Shown: positions 11,793 through 22,999 of the stretch, one piece after another
How positions within the stretch are numbered: position 1 is the stretch's first letter
How the letters are laid out: the number at the start of each line of letters is the position of its first letter
From: Phyto melanocephala
Taxonomy: Eukaryota; Arthropoda; Insecta; Diptera; Rhinophoridae
NCBI GenBank assembly: GCA_941918925.1
Contig: OW799233.1
Location: 107,439,833-107,503,832 of the forward strand
DNA: 64,000 bases
Direction of reading: 5' to 3'
Made by a program: the position numbers and the translations under genes
Notes under the pieces: generated by a model
What the model was told of the DNA's origin: nothing
Databases searched by the model: none
The model's input: the letters and a program-made list of their open reading frames with translations, nothing else

Positions 11793-13272
11793 ATACTGCC
11801 ACCAAAAAAATGGTGGGGGTATATTCATTTTGTTATTCCGTTTGTAACACATCGAAATATCTATTTTAGACCCCATAAAGTATATATATTCTGAATCGGG
11901 GTTTGACTTTATGACGATCTAGCTAAGTCCGTCCGTCTGTCCGTCTGTTGAAAGCACGATAGAGGTCGCACCGAAATTTGCCAGAATCTTTCTTTGTTTG
12001 GCATTGAAAATGGGATAAATCGGAATAAATAATACGAAAATTTATACCGCGCAGTGTATTTTTCAGTATATTTTAAGTTTAAAACCTAACAAAACAGACA
12101 AAACTAGATGTACGATTCTGAAATTTCGCACACTTTGCTTTTTGGTAAGAGGCTTTTCTGTGACGGAAAATCAATGTGCCACGCCTACTTTTGCGCCCAC
12201 CTCCATATAACGTTTTACCTGAAATTCATATAATTTCTCTATTAATAAAGATTTTGGAATAATAAAGGACTATATTGAAACATCTAAGTTATACTCATTA
12301 GCAAAAACAACTTTGACACGCCTACTATAACGCCCACTTTTCACGTTATTTACCGTTAATGAAATTTAAAAGCTCATAAAACCGCCAAAATTAGAGGTAT
12401 AATGATAAAACTTGCCACGTATATCCCTCTAGGCAATGCCAAAAAAATAATGTGCCACGCCCACTTTTACGCCCATCTCCCATTTAACGTTTTAACTTAA
12501 ATTCATATAATTTCTTTATTAATAAAGACTTTGGAATAATAAAGGACTATATTGAAATATCTGAGTTGTACTCATTAGAAAAAACAACTTTGACACGCCT
12601 ACTATAACGCCCACTTTTCACGTTATCTACCGTTAGTGAAATTCAAAAGCTCATAAAACCGACAAAATTAGAGGTATGATGATGAAATTTTCTACATATT
12701 TCCTTCTAATCAATGTTATTGTTGTGCCAAAAAGTTTCGGTGGCACGCCCACTTAAACGCCTCCCATATAACGGTTTATCTTAAATTCATGTTATTTCCT
12801 TTTGACAAAGTTTTTGGGAAAATAAAGGACTATACTGCAATATCTAAGTTGTATTTATTAGCAGAAACTTTATTGGCACTCCTACTTTAACGCCCACTTT
12901 TACTAAAAGACTAAATTTACGAAAACATTTTACTATCATATCAAAGTTAAATTTTAAGGACCGATGTTGAATTTAAATAAAACACAAATTATTTAGGAAA
13001 TTATTATTAATTCTTTTTGAAATTATAATATTTGTATGGTACAATTATGTATTTAACAATATATTTGCCAAATGCCCCCCCCCCCCTCATCATTGGCACC
13101 ACTCCTCTATCTGATGGACAAAATTTTCAAAGACAATGTTGATGCTCAATTGTTGGTCATGATGATGAGTCGAGGTTGACTGCTCTTTTGCGACACTATG
13201 GCAAAAAACAGCAATAGTTCCCATTCAACAAACTTAGAAGGCATTCACAGATTTTCTAACATTTTATACAGA

Positions 13273-13277
13273 CCTGT
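13273..13277 (+). repeat. 5' target-site duplication CCTGT of the BEL/Pao element
   Basis: CCTGT precedes the 5' LTR and is repeated at 20260-20264 after the 3' LTR. Uninterrupted family A copies have one CCTGT at this point (ACAGACCTGTTTTGCAG). A five-base duplication fits BEL/Pao integrases. Confidence 0.95.
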
Positions 13278-13662
13278 TGTTACGGATCAGATCGATGAGT
13301 GAAATTATATTTTTTTATGTTTGTTTTTGTTTAAATACTGAATTGTTTATTTTATTAATTTTAGAGAAATGTGTTGTACCATTAATTTATTTTCCTTATA
13401 TTTTACCCTTTTTGTACTTATTTTTTGCAACACTGCAATTATACTTTTTGTGTCATCCTTGATTAACAAGGCAGTCATCTTGAAACACACGGAGACGTAG
13501 GTTTTGTTTTCTAAAAGTAAGAGTCAGTTTTCTACAACGCAAAAGAACAAGTAACCTTAATACTGTACTTTAATAACATAATAAATAATAAATGAATTAA
13601 TTATAACACCATCTAATTCAACCAGTGCGTTTAATTACAGTCCACTTATAAATCGCTAAACA
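13278..13662 (+). repeat. BEL/Pao 5' LTR (385 bp)
   Basis: Begins TGTTACGGATCAG and ends CGCTAAACA, TG...CA-type boundaries. It is AT-rich, with polyadenylation-like AATAAATAATAAAT at about 13580-13593. It is nearly identical to 19875-20259; the differences seen are T/C at about 13627 and G/A at about 13640. A 61-codon open frame inside is incidental. Confidence 0.95.
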
Positions 13663-14690
13663 GTTTTGGTCCATCCGAACCAGATTATTGTGTTATTGAT
13701 TGTGTTAAAGTTACAAGTGTGAAACTAATTACATATAAAAAAAAACAATACATACGCGTCGCGCAAACGTGGAAGTTTTTTTATACATAATTTTTTCGAA
13801 AAGTTTGTCAACGGACATTGGCAAATGCACGCATGTATCAAGTGTCTCACATGGAGACAAGTGCCACATACACACATACATACATTTACATTCATACATA
13901 TTTATGTTAATGCGTCGTTAGTAGTCTATGTTTGGTTGTTGTCATACATAACAAAATCAAAAATTCTGAATAAATTCTAAACAAAAGTGTTTGTGTTTAA
14001 AAGAATTTCCTTAAAGAATAAAATAATGAATTTACTACGTCTTAAATTATAAAGAAAAGTTTCCATGAAACAGTAAACAAACTTGTTATATATATACATA
14101 CACATATACATATATTGATACATATGTGAGAGTGAGACAGCGATAGTGTTTTATTAAAAGAAATTAGTTAAACTTAAAAAGTTACAAATTCTAACAAGAA
14201 TTACAAATTGTGAATGTCAAACTAACATACGAGAATCTAACATACGATCTAATTTGAAATAAAATCAGTGCAGTTCAAACTAAATTTAAAAAGAATCTTA
14301 TATAAAATCAAACAAGAATTGAAAAAGAAAAATGCAGTCTCAAATTCATGATCTCATTTAAAGTTGAACAATAATAATCAGTTCATATCAGACAGCAATA
14401 AAATACAGAATATCAGTTCACATTTAACGAAAATAAAAATCTGTGTTTTTTAAACTAGTTTCAATATAAATTTTATAAAGTTAAACAGAAAACATAAGTG
14501 CGTTTAAATTAAATTTCGGTACAAATTTGTGTCATTAAAATCATTTGCAAACATTAAAATCAATAATATCAAAATTAATTTCCTACTGAACCTTTTATTA
14601 TAAAATCTGTAAGCATCAAACATATTTGAAATAAATAAATTTAAAACTATCATTTAAAATCGTTGATTGAACAATAAGTATATATTCAAA
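13663..14690 (+). promoter_or_regulatory. BEL/Pao leader with candidate primer-binding site
   Basis: A TGG-initiated stretch (TGGTCCATCCGAACCAG, 13667-13683) begins four bases after the LTR, the position where a tRNA 3' end normally pairs. I cannot name the tRNA. The remaining 1 kb is non-coding, with CATACA-type simple sequence near 13868-13905 and a TATATACATACACATAT patch near 14090. Confidence 0.6.
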
Positions 14691-15146
14691 ATGGAACAAT
14701 TAAAGAAGAAACGCACACAATTGAAAAGGTCAATTACAAGATTGTATAACTTTATCGCTGCACAAAATGCTAATTACAATGAGATTAAGGTACGTATCGA
14801 TGAACTTGAAAATATTTTCAGAAAATACGAAAACATTCAAGATGAGATTGATATTCTATGCCATGACGATCTTGAAATTCGAAAAGAGGAAGCATATCGT
14901 ATTGAAATTGAGGAAATGTTTTTCAATGCTAAATCTATATATTCATCGCTTACTCAGGAAAATTTAGATAGTACAGTAGTAGAAGGAGCAGCAGCAAGTA
15001 CTCCGCAACAGAACAATGATTTGACATCATTACTGCACACAATGTCAGCTACTTTGACATCTGTCGTTAACCTTCAGTCTTCTAGCATAAATGAATCAAA
15101 CAGTAACAATAATGAACACATTCGCTTGCCACATATTGAGATTTGA
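14691..15146 (+). pseudogene. gag: BEL/Pao gag, N-terminal part
   Basis: The first ATG of the gag-pol frame is at 14691, giving MEQLKKKRTQLKRSITRL. The segment is lysine-rich and probably helical, typical of the start of BEL/Pao Gag. A serine/asparagine-rich linker runs up to about 15110. The frame runs into a stop at 15144-15146, just where the DUF1759-type gag core should begin; the core continues in the +1-shifted frame at 15091-16614. Sequence on either side (RLPHIE, then RFDGNLSDW) suggests a small deletion of a few bases at the junction near 15125-15140. BEL/Pao elements normally use a single long frame, so I read this as damage rather than a designed frame change. Confidence 0.85.
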
Positions 15147-16614
15147 TGGAAATTTATCTGATTGGATTAGATTCAGGGATTTGTTCAATGCCATGATAGA
15201 TGCTAAAACAAATTTATCAAACGTTGAAAAATTTGAATATCTACAGACAAAGTTGAAAGGCGAAGCATCGTCAATAATAAAACATTTAACTCCTACAAAT
15301 GATAATTATAGAATAGCTTGGGATCTTGTTAACAAAAAGTACAATAGACCAGATAAAATAAAGGAAACATATATCCGACTGTTAGTAGCTCAACCTTCAA
15401 TTAAAAATGGTACCTTATCTGAAATAAAACAATTTTATAATAACACGATTGAGTGTTATAATGCCCTTACTGTTCTGTATGAATCTGTGAGTTCATGGGA
15501 TCCTCTGTTGATGTTTTTAATAAAAGAGAAACTAGATCGTGAGACAATCACTTTTTGGTATCGTCAACAAACTGAAGGTGAAAATCAAACGTTTCAAAAA
15601 CTGTTAGAGTTTTTAGAAAGTCGTGTTTTAGAATTGGGAAATTTAGAAATACCATCCCATTTATCAAAGTCTAAAAAGGTTAAGAAATTCATTACAATGA
15701 CGTCAATAACGCAATCATGTCCTGTTTGTAAAAAAGATCACTTTCTGTTCGCGTGTCAGCAATTTAAATATTTTGATATTGAAAAACGTATAAATGTTGT
15801 TCGCAAAAGTGGTTTTTGTTTTAACTGTCTTAAGGAAAAACATTTTTTTAAAGATTGCAAGTCTGGTTCATGTAAAACATGTGGTTTAAAACACAATACA
15901 TTACTACACGTTAATACAACTCGATTAGCAGGCAACGGCCAGCCGAAAAGTGAAGAAAATAGCTTACCATCAATTTTAGTTAACTCAAGTCATCAGAATT
16001 CTACACAACAAACTACAATTTTGCCAACAGCAGTAATAATGGTACGTGGTAGAGACAGCAACTTACAACCTTGCAGGGCTCTTATAGATACTGGTGCCCA
16101 ATCAACGCTTATTTCAGAAGCTTGTGTTCAACGTCTTAAGTTAGTTAAATTACATGACAAGACAGTATTATATGGTGTTGGTGGTAATAACACAAGTCAT
16201 ACTAGAGGAAAAGTTCAAGTCGAAATATTTGCTAAAAAGAACAATAGAACAATTGTAGTCCAAGCTTATTGTCTTTCAAACCTTACACAATACATTCCGT
16301 CAATGAAAATTGTAAATCAAGATCTCAAATACTTCCAAAATTTAGAACTTGCAGATCCTGCTTATTGCAAACCAAATCGTATCGACGATATATTAGGAGC
16401 TGACGTATTTCCTTATTGCATTTTAGGTGAAAACGTATCACATCCGTCAGGTTCTCCAATAGCGCTTAGCACCATCTTCGGCTGGGTGATTATGGGAAAT
16501 GTCAACAAACAACCTGAAAGATCAATTCTTGTAGCGCATTCATTTAATGGCTTAGATGAACAACTTCAGCGTTTTTGGGAAACTGAGGAGTGTAATATTG
16601 AGACAAACTTTTAA
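15091..16614 (+). pseudogene. gag-pro: BEL/Pao gag core, zinc knuckles and protease
   Basis: Residues are numbered from the ATG at 15091, which is probably not a real start. Residues about 13-165 match the DUF1759 gag core (RFDGNLSDWIRF...). Three cysteine/histidine knuckles follow: C210-x2-C-x3-H-x4-C, a classic CCHC at C243/C246/H251/C256, and C261-x2-C-x3-H-x4-H. These would bind the RNA genome. An aspartic protease of the DUF1758 type has its catalytic ALIDTGAQS with D333. The frame ends at 16612-16614 inside a T-run, and the downstream frame opens at 16614, consistent with loss of one base. Everything up to that point reads cleanly for 507 codons. Confidence 0.9.
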
Positions 16615-17741
16615 CTCCAGATGAAGAAAAGGCGGAACAGCATTTCAAGGATAATGTTCGGAGACAACCAGATGGCAGATACATGGTAAGACTTCCCTTC
16701 AAAGCTAATTTTTTTCAACTTGGTGAATCGAAAACAGCCGCGATGCGAAGATTGGAATCAATGGAACGTCAATTTTGTAAAAAGATTGTACTCAAGGTCG
16801 AATTTCATAAATTCATGAACGAATACATACAGCTCGATCACATGGAAAAACCTCCAGTGAATTCTAAACAACAAATTTACTACATGCCACATCATGCAGT
16901 CTTGAAGCCGTCTAGTGCCACAACTAAATTACGTGTTGTCTTTGACGCATCATGTAAAAGTTCAAACAACACATCTTTAAATGACCATCTGCTAGTCGGA
17001 CCTACAGTTCAAAATGATTTGTACAGTATTTTATTGAAGTTTCGTAAGTATGAAATAGGATTTACAGCTGACATCGAGAATATGTATATGCAAGTGCTTA
17101 TGCATCCAGATGACAGGTCTTATCAATGTATTTTATGGCGCAATTCACCAGAAGACTATCCAACTACTTATCAACTAAATACTGTTACATACGGAACGGC
17201 ATCGGCTCCATTTTTAGCCACACGTACGCTAATGCAGGTAGCTTTTGACCACTCAGAAGAATTTCCTGCAGAGTCAAATTAAATCCTTAACCATTTCTAC
17301 GTCGACGATTATATGTCATCCGCTCCTGATTTGGCAACCTCAATTGCACTTCATACAGCCCTTTGTTCAATTCTATCAAATTCTGGTTTCAACCTTCGTA
17401 AATGGTCCACTAATTCGACTAATCGGTTGAAAAATATTGATCCTGAAAACCGTGCACATTCATCGGATATGATAATAGATTATTCAGAAACAGTAAAAAC
17501 TCTAGGACTTCTATGGAATACTTCATCCGATTCCTTTCGATACAGTGTACATTTTGAGCCATTCATGGGAAGCATAGTCACAAAACAACACGTACTATCA
17601 GAAATTTCAAGAATTTTTGATCCAATTGGTTGGCTTTCTCCAGTCTTAATTAAGATGAAAGTTTTTATGCAAAAACTCTATTTCAAAGGTGTTACTTGGG
17701 ATGAAGAATTACCAAGTATGCTGAAAGCTGAATGGCTATAA
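16614..17741 (+). pseudogene. pol: BEL/Pao reverse transcriptase (interrupted)
   Basis: Same frame as the integrase part downstream. The open stretch begins just after the frame break at 16612. Recognisable reverse transcriptase segments are LRVVFDASCK near 16927, motif A FTADIENMYMQV with its aspartate at 17070-17072, and motif C YVDD at 17298-17309. A TAA at 17280-17282 lies only six codons before YVDD, so any product from this copy would lack the active site. The region after motif C (17313-17741, RIFDPIGWLSPVLIKMKVF) is the segment Pfam calls Peptidase_A17. A second TAA stands at 17739-17741. Both stops would fit single C-to-T changes of glutamine codons, which is inference. Confidence 0.9.
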
Positions 17742-19847
17742 CTACAACAACATATGGAAGACATTAAAATTCTGCAAATCCCTAGATGGATTAATTATAA
17801 CGCTGGTGATCGTATCGAACTATATGGATTTGCAGACTCGTCAGAAGTAGCTTACGCTGCTGCTATTTACATTCGTGTCATAAAATCAAATGTTTATACT
17901 ACTACAAGTCTAATATCAGCTAAAAAGAAAGTAACTCCAATTCGACAAATAACACTTCCACGCTTGGAACTTTGCGCTGCTTATCTCATGGCAAAATTAA
18001 TGGTCAAAGTTAAGAAAGCTTTGGAGATGCAGCACGTACTGACATTTGGATGGACTGATTCAACAGTCGTATTAGCATGGTTAAGTGATCATCCCAGGCG
18101 GTGGAAAACGTTCATTGCAAACAGAACTTCTTATATAATCAACATCATACCCGCGTGTCAATGGAATCATATTACGTCAAAGGAAAATCCAGCAGACTTG
18201 GCAACACGTGGTATTTCGTCATCCGAAATCATCGGCAATAGTTTGTGGTGGAAAGGTCCGCAAATATTAAAAAACTTTTCAAATAGGTCAGTAACAACGG
18301 AAACAACTATTCCAGAAGATATTGATATGGAGGAGCGTAAAGTAATAGCTACAACTGTATCCGTTAGGCAAACGGATTTGTTTACTTTATTTTCGAGTTA
18401 CAACATGTTGCTTCGAATAACTGCTCTAATATTACGTTTTGCTGGTAATTGCAAAAACAAACTTGAACGAAAGATTGGTTTCATTGATACTACAGAACTA
18501 CAAAATGCTCACAACGTATTGCTAAGAAATGCTCAACAAGACTCATATGCAACAGAAATTCGACAGTTAACGGCAGACATTCAGATTCCTTCAGGAAATA
18601 AGCTAGCTAGTCTAACTCCATTCCTCGATGACAATGGTATCATGCGAGTCGGTGGTCGTCTTGAAAAAGCATCTATAAGTTATGATCAAAAGCATCCGTA
18701 TATTCTTCACAAGAATCACACTTTTACACAACTCATTGTACGTCATTATCACACAAAGCATTTACGTGCTGGAAACCGTCAACTACAATACTTGTTGGGA
18801 TTGAAGTACTGGATTCCAGAAGTATCACAAATCGTTAAGAGAACAGTCTACCAATGCACAACATGTATGCGGTTCAGACAAAAAACGTATCAACAACGTA
18901 TGGGAGATCTTCCTACTTGCCGTTTGCAGCCAGGCGCAACATTCTTATACGTCGGAATTGACTTTGCCGGACCATTATTCGTAAGATCGTGGAAAGGGCG
19001 TGGGTCCAAGAAGTACAAATGCTGGTTAGCTGTATTCGTTTGCCTAAACACGAAGGCAATCCATATTGAAGCAGTAACAGATTTGTCTACACAAGCATTT
19101 TTAGCATCATTACGCCGTTTTACTTCCAGACGTGGAAAACCTCTGCACATTTATACTGACAATGGCACCAATTTTGTTGGCTGTAATCAACATCTGAAGG
19201 AGATATATGATTTTCTTCATAAAAGTTATTCCTTCATTCATAAGGAAATGACCAACGAATATATACAATGGCATTTCATACCTCCATCAGCACCAAACTT
19301 CGGTGGAGTCTGGGAAGCAGATGTAAAATCTGTCAAGTTTCATCTAAAACGTGTTTTAGGCAATTCTTCTATAACATATGAAGAGCTGTCCACAGTCCTT
19401 TGTCAAATTGAATGCTGCCTGAATTCTCGCCCATTATGTCTGAAATTTGAAGGTGACGTCGATCCTTTAACACCAGCACACTTTTTAATACTTCGGTCCA
19501 TGAAGTCAATTTTAGATGAAAATTTAATCGACATTAACGTTAATCGACTCAGCAGATGGCAATACATACAAAGCCTAGTACAACAATTCTGGTCCAAATG
19601 GTCAACAGAATATCTCAGCCAGCTTCAACAACGTCCTAAATGGCGACATAAAATTCAAAATTTAAAAGTTAATGACATAGTTCTCATTAAAGAAGATTAT
19701 CTTCCTCCTACACAATGGTTAATTGGAAGAGTAACCATCACCCATCCTGGTAAGGACGATATAGTCCGAGTGGTTACAATTAAAACCGCAAAGGGTCTAC
19801 TCAAGCGTCCAATATCTAAGGTTTGCCCCCTGTTTCTGGATGATTGA
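17742..19847 (+). pseudogene. pol: BEL/Pao RNase H and integrase
   Basis: Frame continuous with the upstream reverse transcriptase apart from the stop at 17739. Numbered from the first ATG at 17754 (697 residues). The RNase H-like domain covers about 20-160 (IELYGFADSS, LPRLELCAA, FGWTDSTVVLAWL). An H2C2 integrase zinc-binding motif follows, with histidines around residues 330-335 and the CTTC pair near 367. The catalytic triad is D403 (VGIDFAGPL), D469 (YTDNGTNF) and E521 (GGVWE), a 51-residue D-E spacing usual for this superfamily. The C-terminal DUF5641-type domain ends in RPISKVCPL. The domain is intact as read, but could only be translated as part of the broken polyprotein. It would catalyse cDNA insertion and is consistent with the CCTGT duplication. 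Confidence 0.92.
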
Positions 19848-19860
19848 AAGGTATCCTTTC

Positions 19861-19874
19861 AAGGTGGGCCGAGA
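19861..19874 (+). promoter_or_regulatory. Polypurine tract of the BEL/Pao element
   Basis: AAGGTGGGCCGAGA directly abuts the 3' LTR (TGTTACGG), the expected place for plus-strand cDNA priming. Confidence 0.75.
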
Positions 19875-20259
19875 TGTTACGGATCAGATCGATGAGTGAA
19901 ATTATATTTTTTTATGTTTGTTTTTGTTTAAATACTGAATTGTTTATTTTATTAATTTTAGAGAAATGTGTTGTACCATTAATTTATTTTCCTTATATTT
20001 TACCCTTTTTGTACTTATTTTTTGCAACACTGCAATTATACTTTTTGTGTCATCCTTGATTAACAAGGCAGTCATCTTGAAACACACGGAGACGTAGGTT
20101 TTGTTTTCTAAAAGTAAGAGTCAGTTTTCTACAACGCAAAAGAACAAGTAACCTTAATACTGTACTTTAATAACATAATAAATAATAAATGAATTAATTA
20201 TAACACCATCTAATTCAACCAGCGCGTTTAATTACAATCCACTTATAAATCGCTAAACA
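19875..20259 (+). repeat. BEL/Pao 3' LTR (385 bp)
   Basis: Same length as the 5' LTR and identical by eye except two transitions. Followed by the second CCTGT (20260-20264) and then the resumed Helentron A3. Confidence 0.95.
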
Positions 20260-20671
20260 CCTGTTTTGCAGAAATTTTAATATTTTTTACAATTCTCCCG
20301 ATTGTGGACGAATTTTAACGATTATGTTGATCAAAAGAATTATGAAGTGCACAAAATGCATTTTGGTTTGAACGCGAATTTTTATAAAAAACCTGAATAA
20401 CTTTAAAGCGTTGCTCATTTGCGTATCTTTCCACGGATCAAATTGAGGTAGTCTGAGAAATGTCAAATGAAATGCAGAAAACTAATTTAAAGACTAGGTG
20501 TAGTTCACCTTCAACATGGGTCCTTAAAATTTAACCACCCTCTACAAAGAAAGCGATACATATTTATTATAGAGAGATTATTCCATAGCGATTAACAAAA
20601 TAATAAATATTGTGCTTTAAATGCACACAAAATTGGTGATGGGTATAAAAGAATATAGTGCTCTTACTAGT

Positions 20672-22880
20672 TTTTAGTATCACCTGGAATCAATAGTCCT
20701 TGATTGTACAATCCTACCTTCATAAACGTAGAAAATACAAAAACTAGCATAGAAAAGCGAATAAGTACATTTTTGGTCCAAGTTCCAAATTCCAAATTTA
20801 AAATGTTAAAATATCTGTGTAACAAAATATTTTAATAGACTTGATTTAAAGTCAGAAAGTCTACAAAGTACCAAGCTCTTTTCCCCTTTCTACCCTAAAT
20901 TTTTTTACTAAATTACATCATTTGTTATGTCTGGTGAAATCCCAATTATAAATTTTGTGAAAATTGGCCGTTTAATTGGGAATTACATACATTTTCCAAA
21001 ATTTTCCCTTTTTGGTATCTTTTTTGTCCCAAAAAAAAATCACCTGAATAATTGTTTCTTTTAAAAAAAAGTACCACAAAAACGGACAATTTTTACCCCT
21101 TCTACATGCGAATTGGAAAAAGGTGCCAAATTCCTGTTCATATTTTTTCGCGGATTACTTAATACAGTATAAATTATTTTCATAGCTTTATTTGCTTGAA
21201 AGTTACGCAGGGTACCAAAAAAGTACTAAATTATAGTTTTTACCCGTTTTTTCCCTTAGGGGTTGAAAAGTCGAAAAAAGACCAGACACCTGTCAGCTTA
21301 TTTTTTGTGTTTAATTTGTATCATTTTTAGTTTAGCAGATATAAGATTACCGATTTTACCCGTTTTTATCCTTTTTTGCTCTCTTTAAGTACGAATTTCC
21401 AAAAATCCCTTCTTAGTGGAGCAATACATTGTCCAAATTTCATGTCTCTAGCTTGTGAGGACGACTGTTTTAAACGTTGTTTTTTTTGTCTCTTATTCGA
21501 AATTTTTGTTGTTTTTTTTGGTTGAGGGTAGTAAACTTCTACTTTGGTATTTAAAAAGAAATCGAATAAACTATAATTTTGAAAACAAACAAATTAGCAT
21601 TGGTTTTTATAGTTTCAAAAATTTTCAAATTTTGTTTCAAAGGAAATTTTTTTTATTAATATTGAACAATTTAAATTAACGAATAGTGAATAGTTTGGAA
21701 TTGGTTTTTTTTGTGTGGAGCAAGAACCGAGGACAATTTGAAGATTTGATACCGTGGAAGAATTAATTTTTACTATTCATTTTATAGGAAGTCTAATTGG
21801 TAGGTTATATACTAGAGTTTCTTTTCTTTGAAGTGAAAGTATTTCATCTTAATTTTGTTCTTTTTAGAGTGATAGAATTACGCCCTCTGAACTATTACTG
21901 ATAAGGTATCCAGTTTACAAGCTGGTACCGGAAAGCAAAACAAAGAAAATTACAGCTTTTGCTGAACAAAATATTAAGCGGAAAAGGAGCAGGATTGTGG
22001 CTCTTTTCTCAGCATATTCGTTTTGCAGGGCAAATCCTGCAAATTTTTATTAAAACTTTGGAACGACGTATTGTTATTGTAGTGATATCCTGCTTCCCTA
22101 GCGTTTTTCATTTTCAATTACCTCTACTGTGGAACACGTAAATTAACAATTGATAACCTTAACGTAATAGGGTATCATAAATCGTGTTTAATTAATTTAT
22201 TTCGTTGTTTTCCGTTTGTAGTCCTTAAAAAAAAAATCCCCAAAATTTTTTTTTTATTGTGCATAATTTAATAATTTAAGAAGTTTTTTTTTTACGATTT
22301 CTAATTTTTAATATTATAATTCATTTTCGCATTTTGTTTTACCTTTGTTTATTTTAATATGATTAACCAATAAATTGTTGAGTTTGTAGACAGTTTTCGT
22401 CATGAATATTTAAAGTGTTCTATTTATTTTGCGAAAGATGAGGATACAGCTATGAAGGAAAGTGGCTAAAATTTTTTTTTAAGTTTTATATTGGGCTGGC
22501 AGACAACATCGATATTTTGCCAGCATGGAGGGTGGGCAAAGCAGTAGTATAGCAAATTCGACCATAAGCTATCTACATATCAACTATATATAGTCCGGCA
22601 TATGTTGAAAATCATTTTTTTTTTGTATTGTAGCTACCTAAAGCTAAGTCCCTGTGTACGGTTCAAACATTTATATTTCTTATTAGCTTTGGAATATTAA
22701 TACACCCCCCCCCCCCCCCTATCCGACGAGCACAGCCGATGTATTAGGTAGCACTCTTCCCAAAGTTTTCCATCATAACGAAGAATCGTTACAAGCTCTT
22801 TGCGTTTGGGCTTTGCGATGATGAATCAGTCAGTCAGTCAGTCACGTTACTCTTTTATATATATATGTATATAGATTTTG
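20672..22880 (+). repeat. Unclassified insect repeat material ending in a TCAG microsatellite
   Basis: No gene. 20900-21460 has repeated motifs of the type TTTTACCCGTTTTT and ends with CTTCTTAGTGGAGCAATACA and CCAAATTTCATGTCTCTAG. 22690-22880 has a 15-base C run (22705-22719), a (TCAG)n run (22826-22844) and CTTTTATATATATATG. In other insects I associate this combination with the 3' portion of dispersed repeats, but I cannot name the family, and the two parts may be unrelated. An intervening 85-codon stretch near 21455-21680 is AT-driven. Confidence 0.35.
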
Positions 22881-22999
22881 AAAATACAACACAACAAGAT
22901 AAGGTCTGATATTACAGTGTTGGGTAGAGATATGATGATTAAAAAAATTAGCAATCAGTATAAAAAAATGAGAGAACGAGCGTTAAATAACAATAGTAA

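Larger units (their letters stand above)
13278..20259 (+). mobile_element. BEL/Pao LTR retrotransposon, 6,982 bp, recent insertion, broken gag-pol
   Basis: Two 385 bp LTRs bracket an internal region of about 6.2 kb. It contains a primer-binding-site candidate, a long leader, gag-pol in the BEL/Pao order (gag, zinc knuckles, aspartic protease, reverse transcriptase, RNase H, integrase) and a polypurine tract. The five-base target duplication is exact. LTRs differ at about two positions by eye, so the insertion is young. The coding region has two frame breaks (near 15130 and 16612) and two in-frame stops (17280 and 17739), so it is not expected to make its own enzymes unless some of these are sequence errors. 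No envelope-like gene follows integrase. Assignment to BEL/Pao rests on the DUF1759-like gag, YVDD, the A17-type region and the integrase type. Confidence 0.96.
12957..20542 (-). mobile_element. Internally deleted DD41D-like mariner nested in A3, interrupted by BEL/Pao
   Basis: The left part (12957-13277) holds the C-terminal portion and a 14-base C run near 13076-13090. The right part (20265-20542) holds the helix-turn-helix side and the right inverted repeat, ending TTTAACCACCCTC before TA. As in A1, the left repeat lacks its outer GGGTGG. The BEL/Pao insertion point lies between the two DNA-binding regions. Confidence 0.65.
11793..20671 (+). mobile_element. Family A DINE-1/Helentron-like element, copy A3, split by a BEL/Pao insertion
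   Basis: The 5' end is eroded (ATACTGCCACC instead of ATACCCGCCACC). Core and GTCY run lie at about 11885-11948. About 60 bp between the GTCY run and the downstream conserved block are lost near 11975-12030. Tandem units begin near 12176, 12452 and 12740. The element resumes after the LTR retrotransposon at 20265 and ends near 20671. Its terminal hairpin is gone: 13 bases are missing between TATAAAAG and GAATATAGTGC (about 20650). Without the retrotransposon it would be about 1.9 kb. Confidence 0.8.

Noticed and set aside
13277..13462. 61-codon open frame repeated at 13277 and 19844
   Set aside because: It lies within the two LTRs, so it is duplicated by the retrotransposon structure and is not a gene.
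15091..15146. Overlapping gag frames as a programmed frameshift
   Set aside because: The overlap is a by-product of a small deletion: conserved gag residues stop in one frame and resume in the other with several residues missing.
18890..19597. Minus-strand open frames inside the integrase region
   Set aside because: They are antisense shadows of the BEL/Pao pol frame, which has clear catalytic motifs on +.
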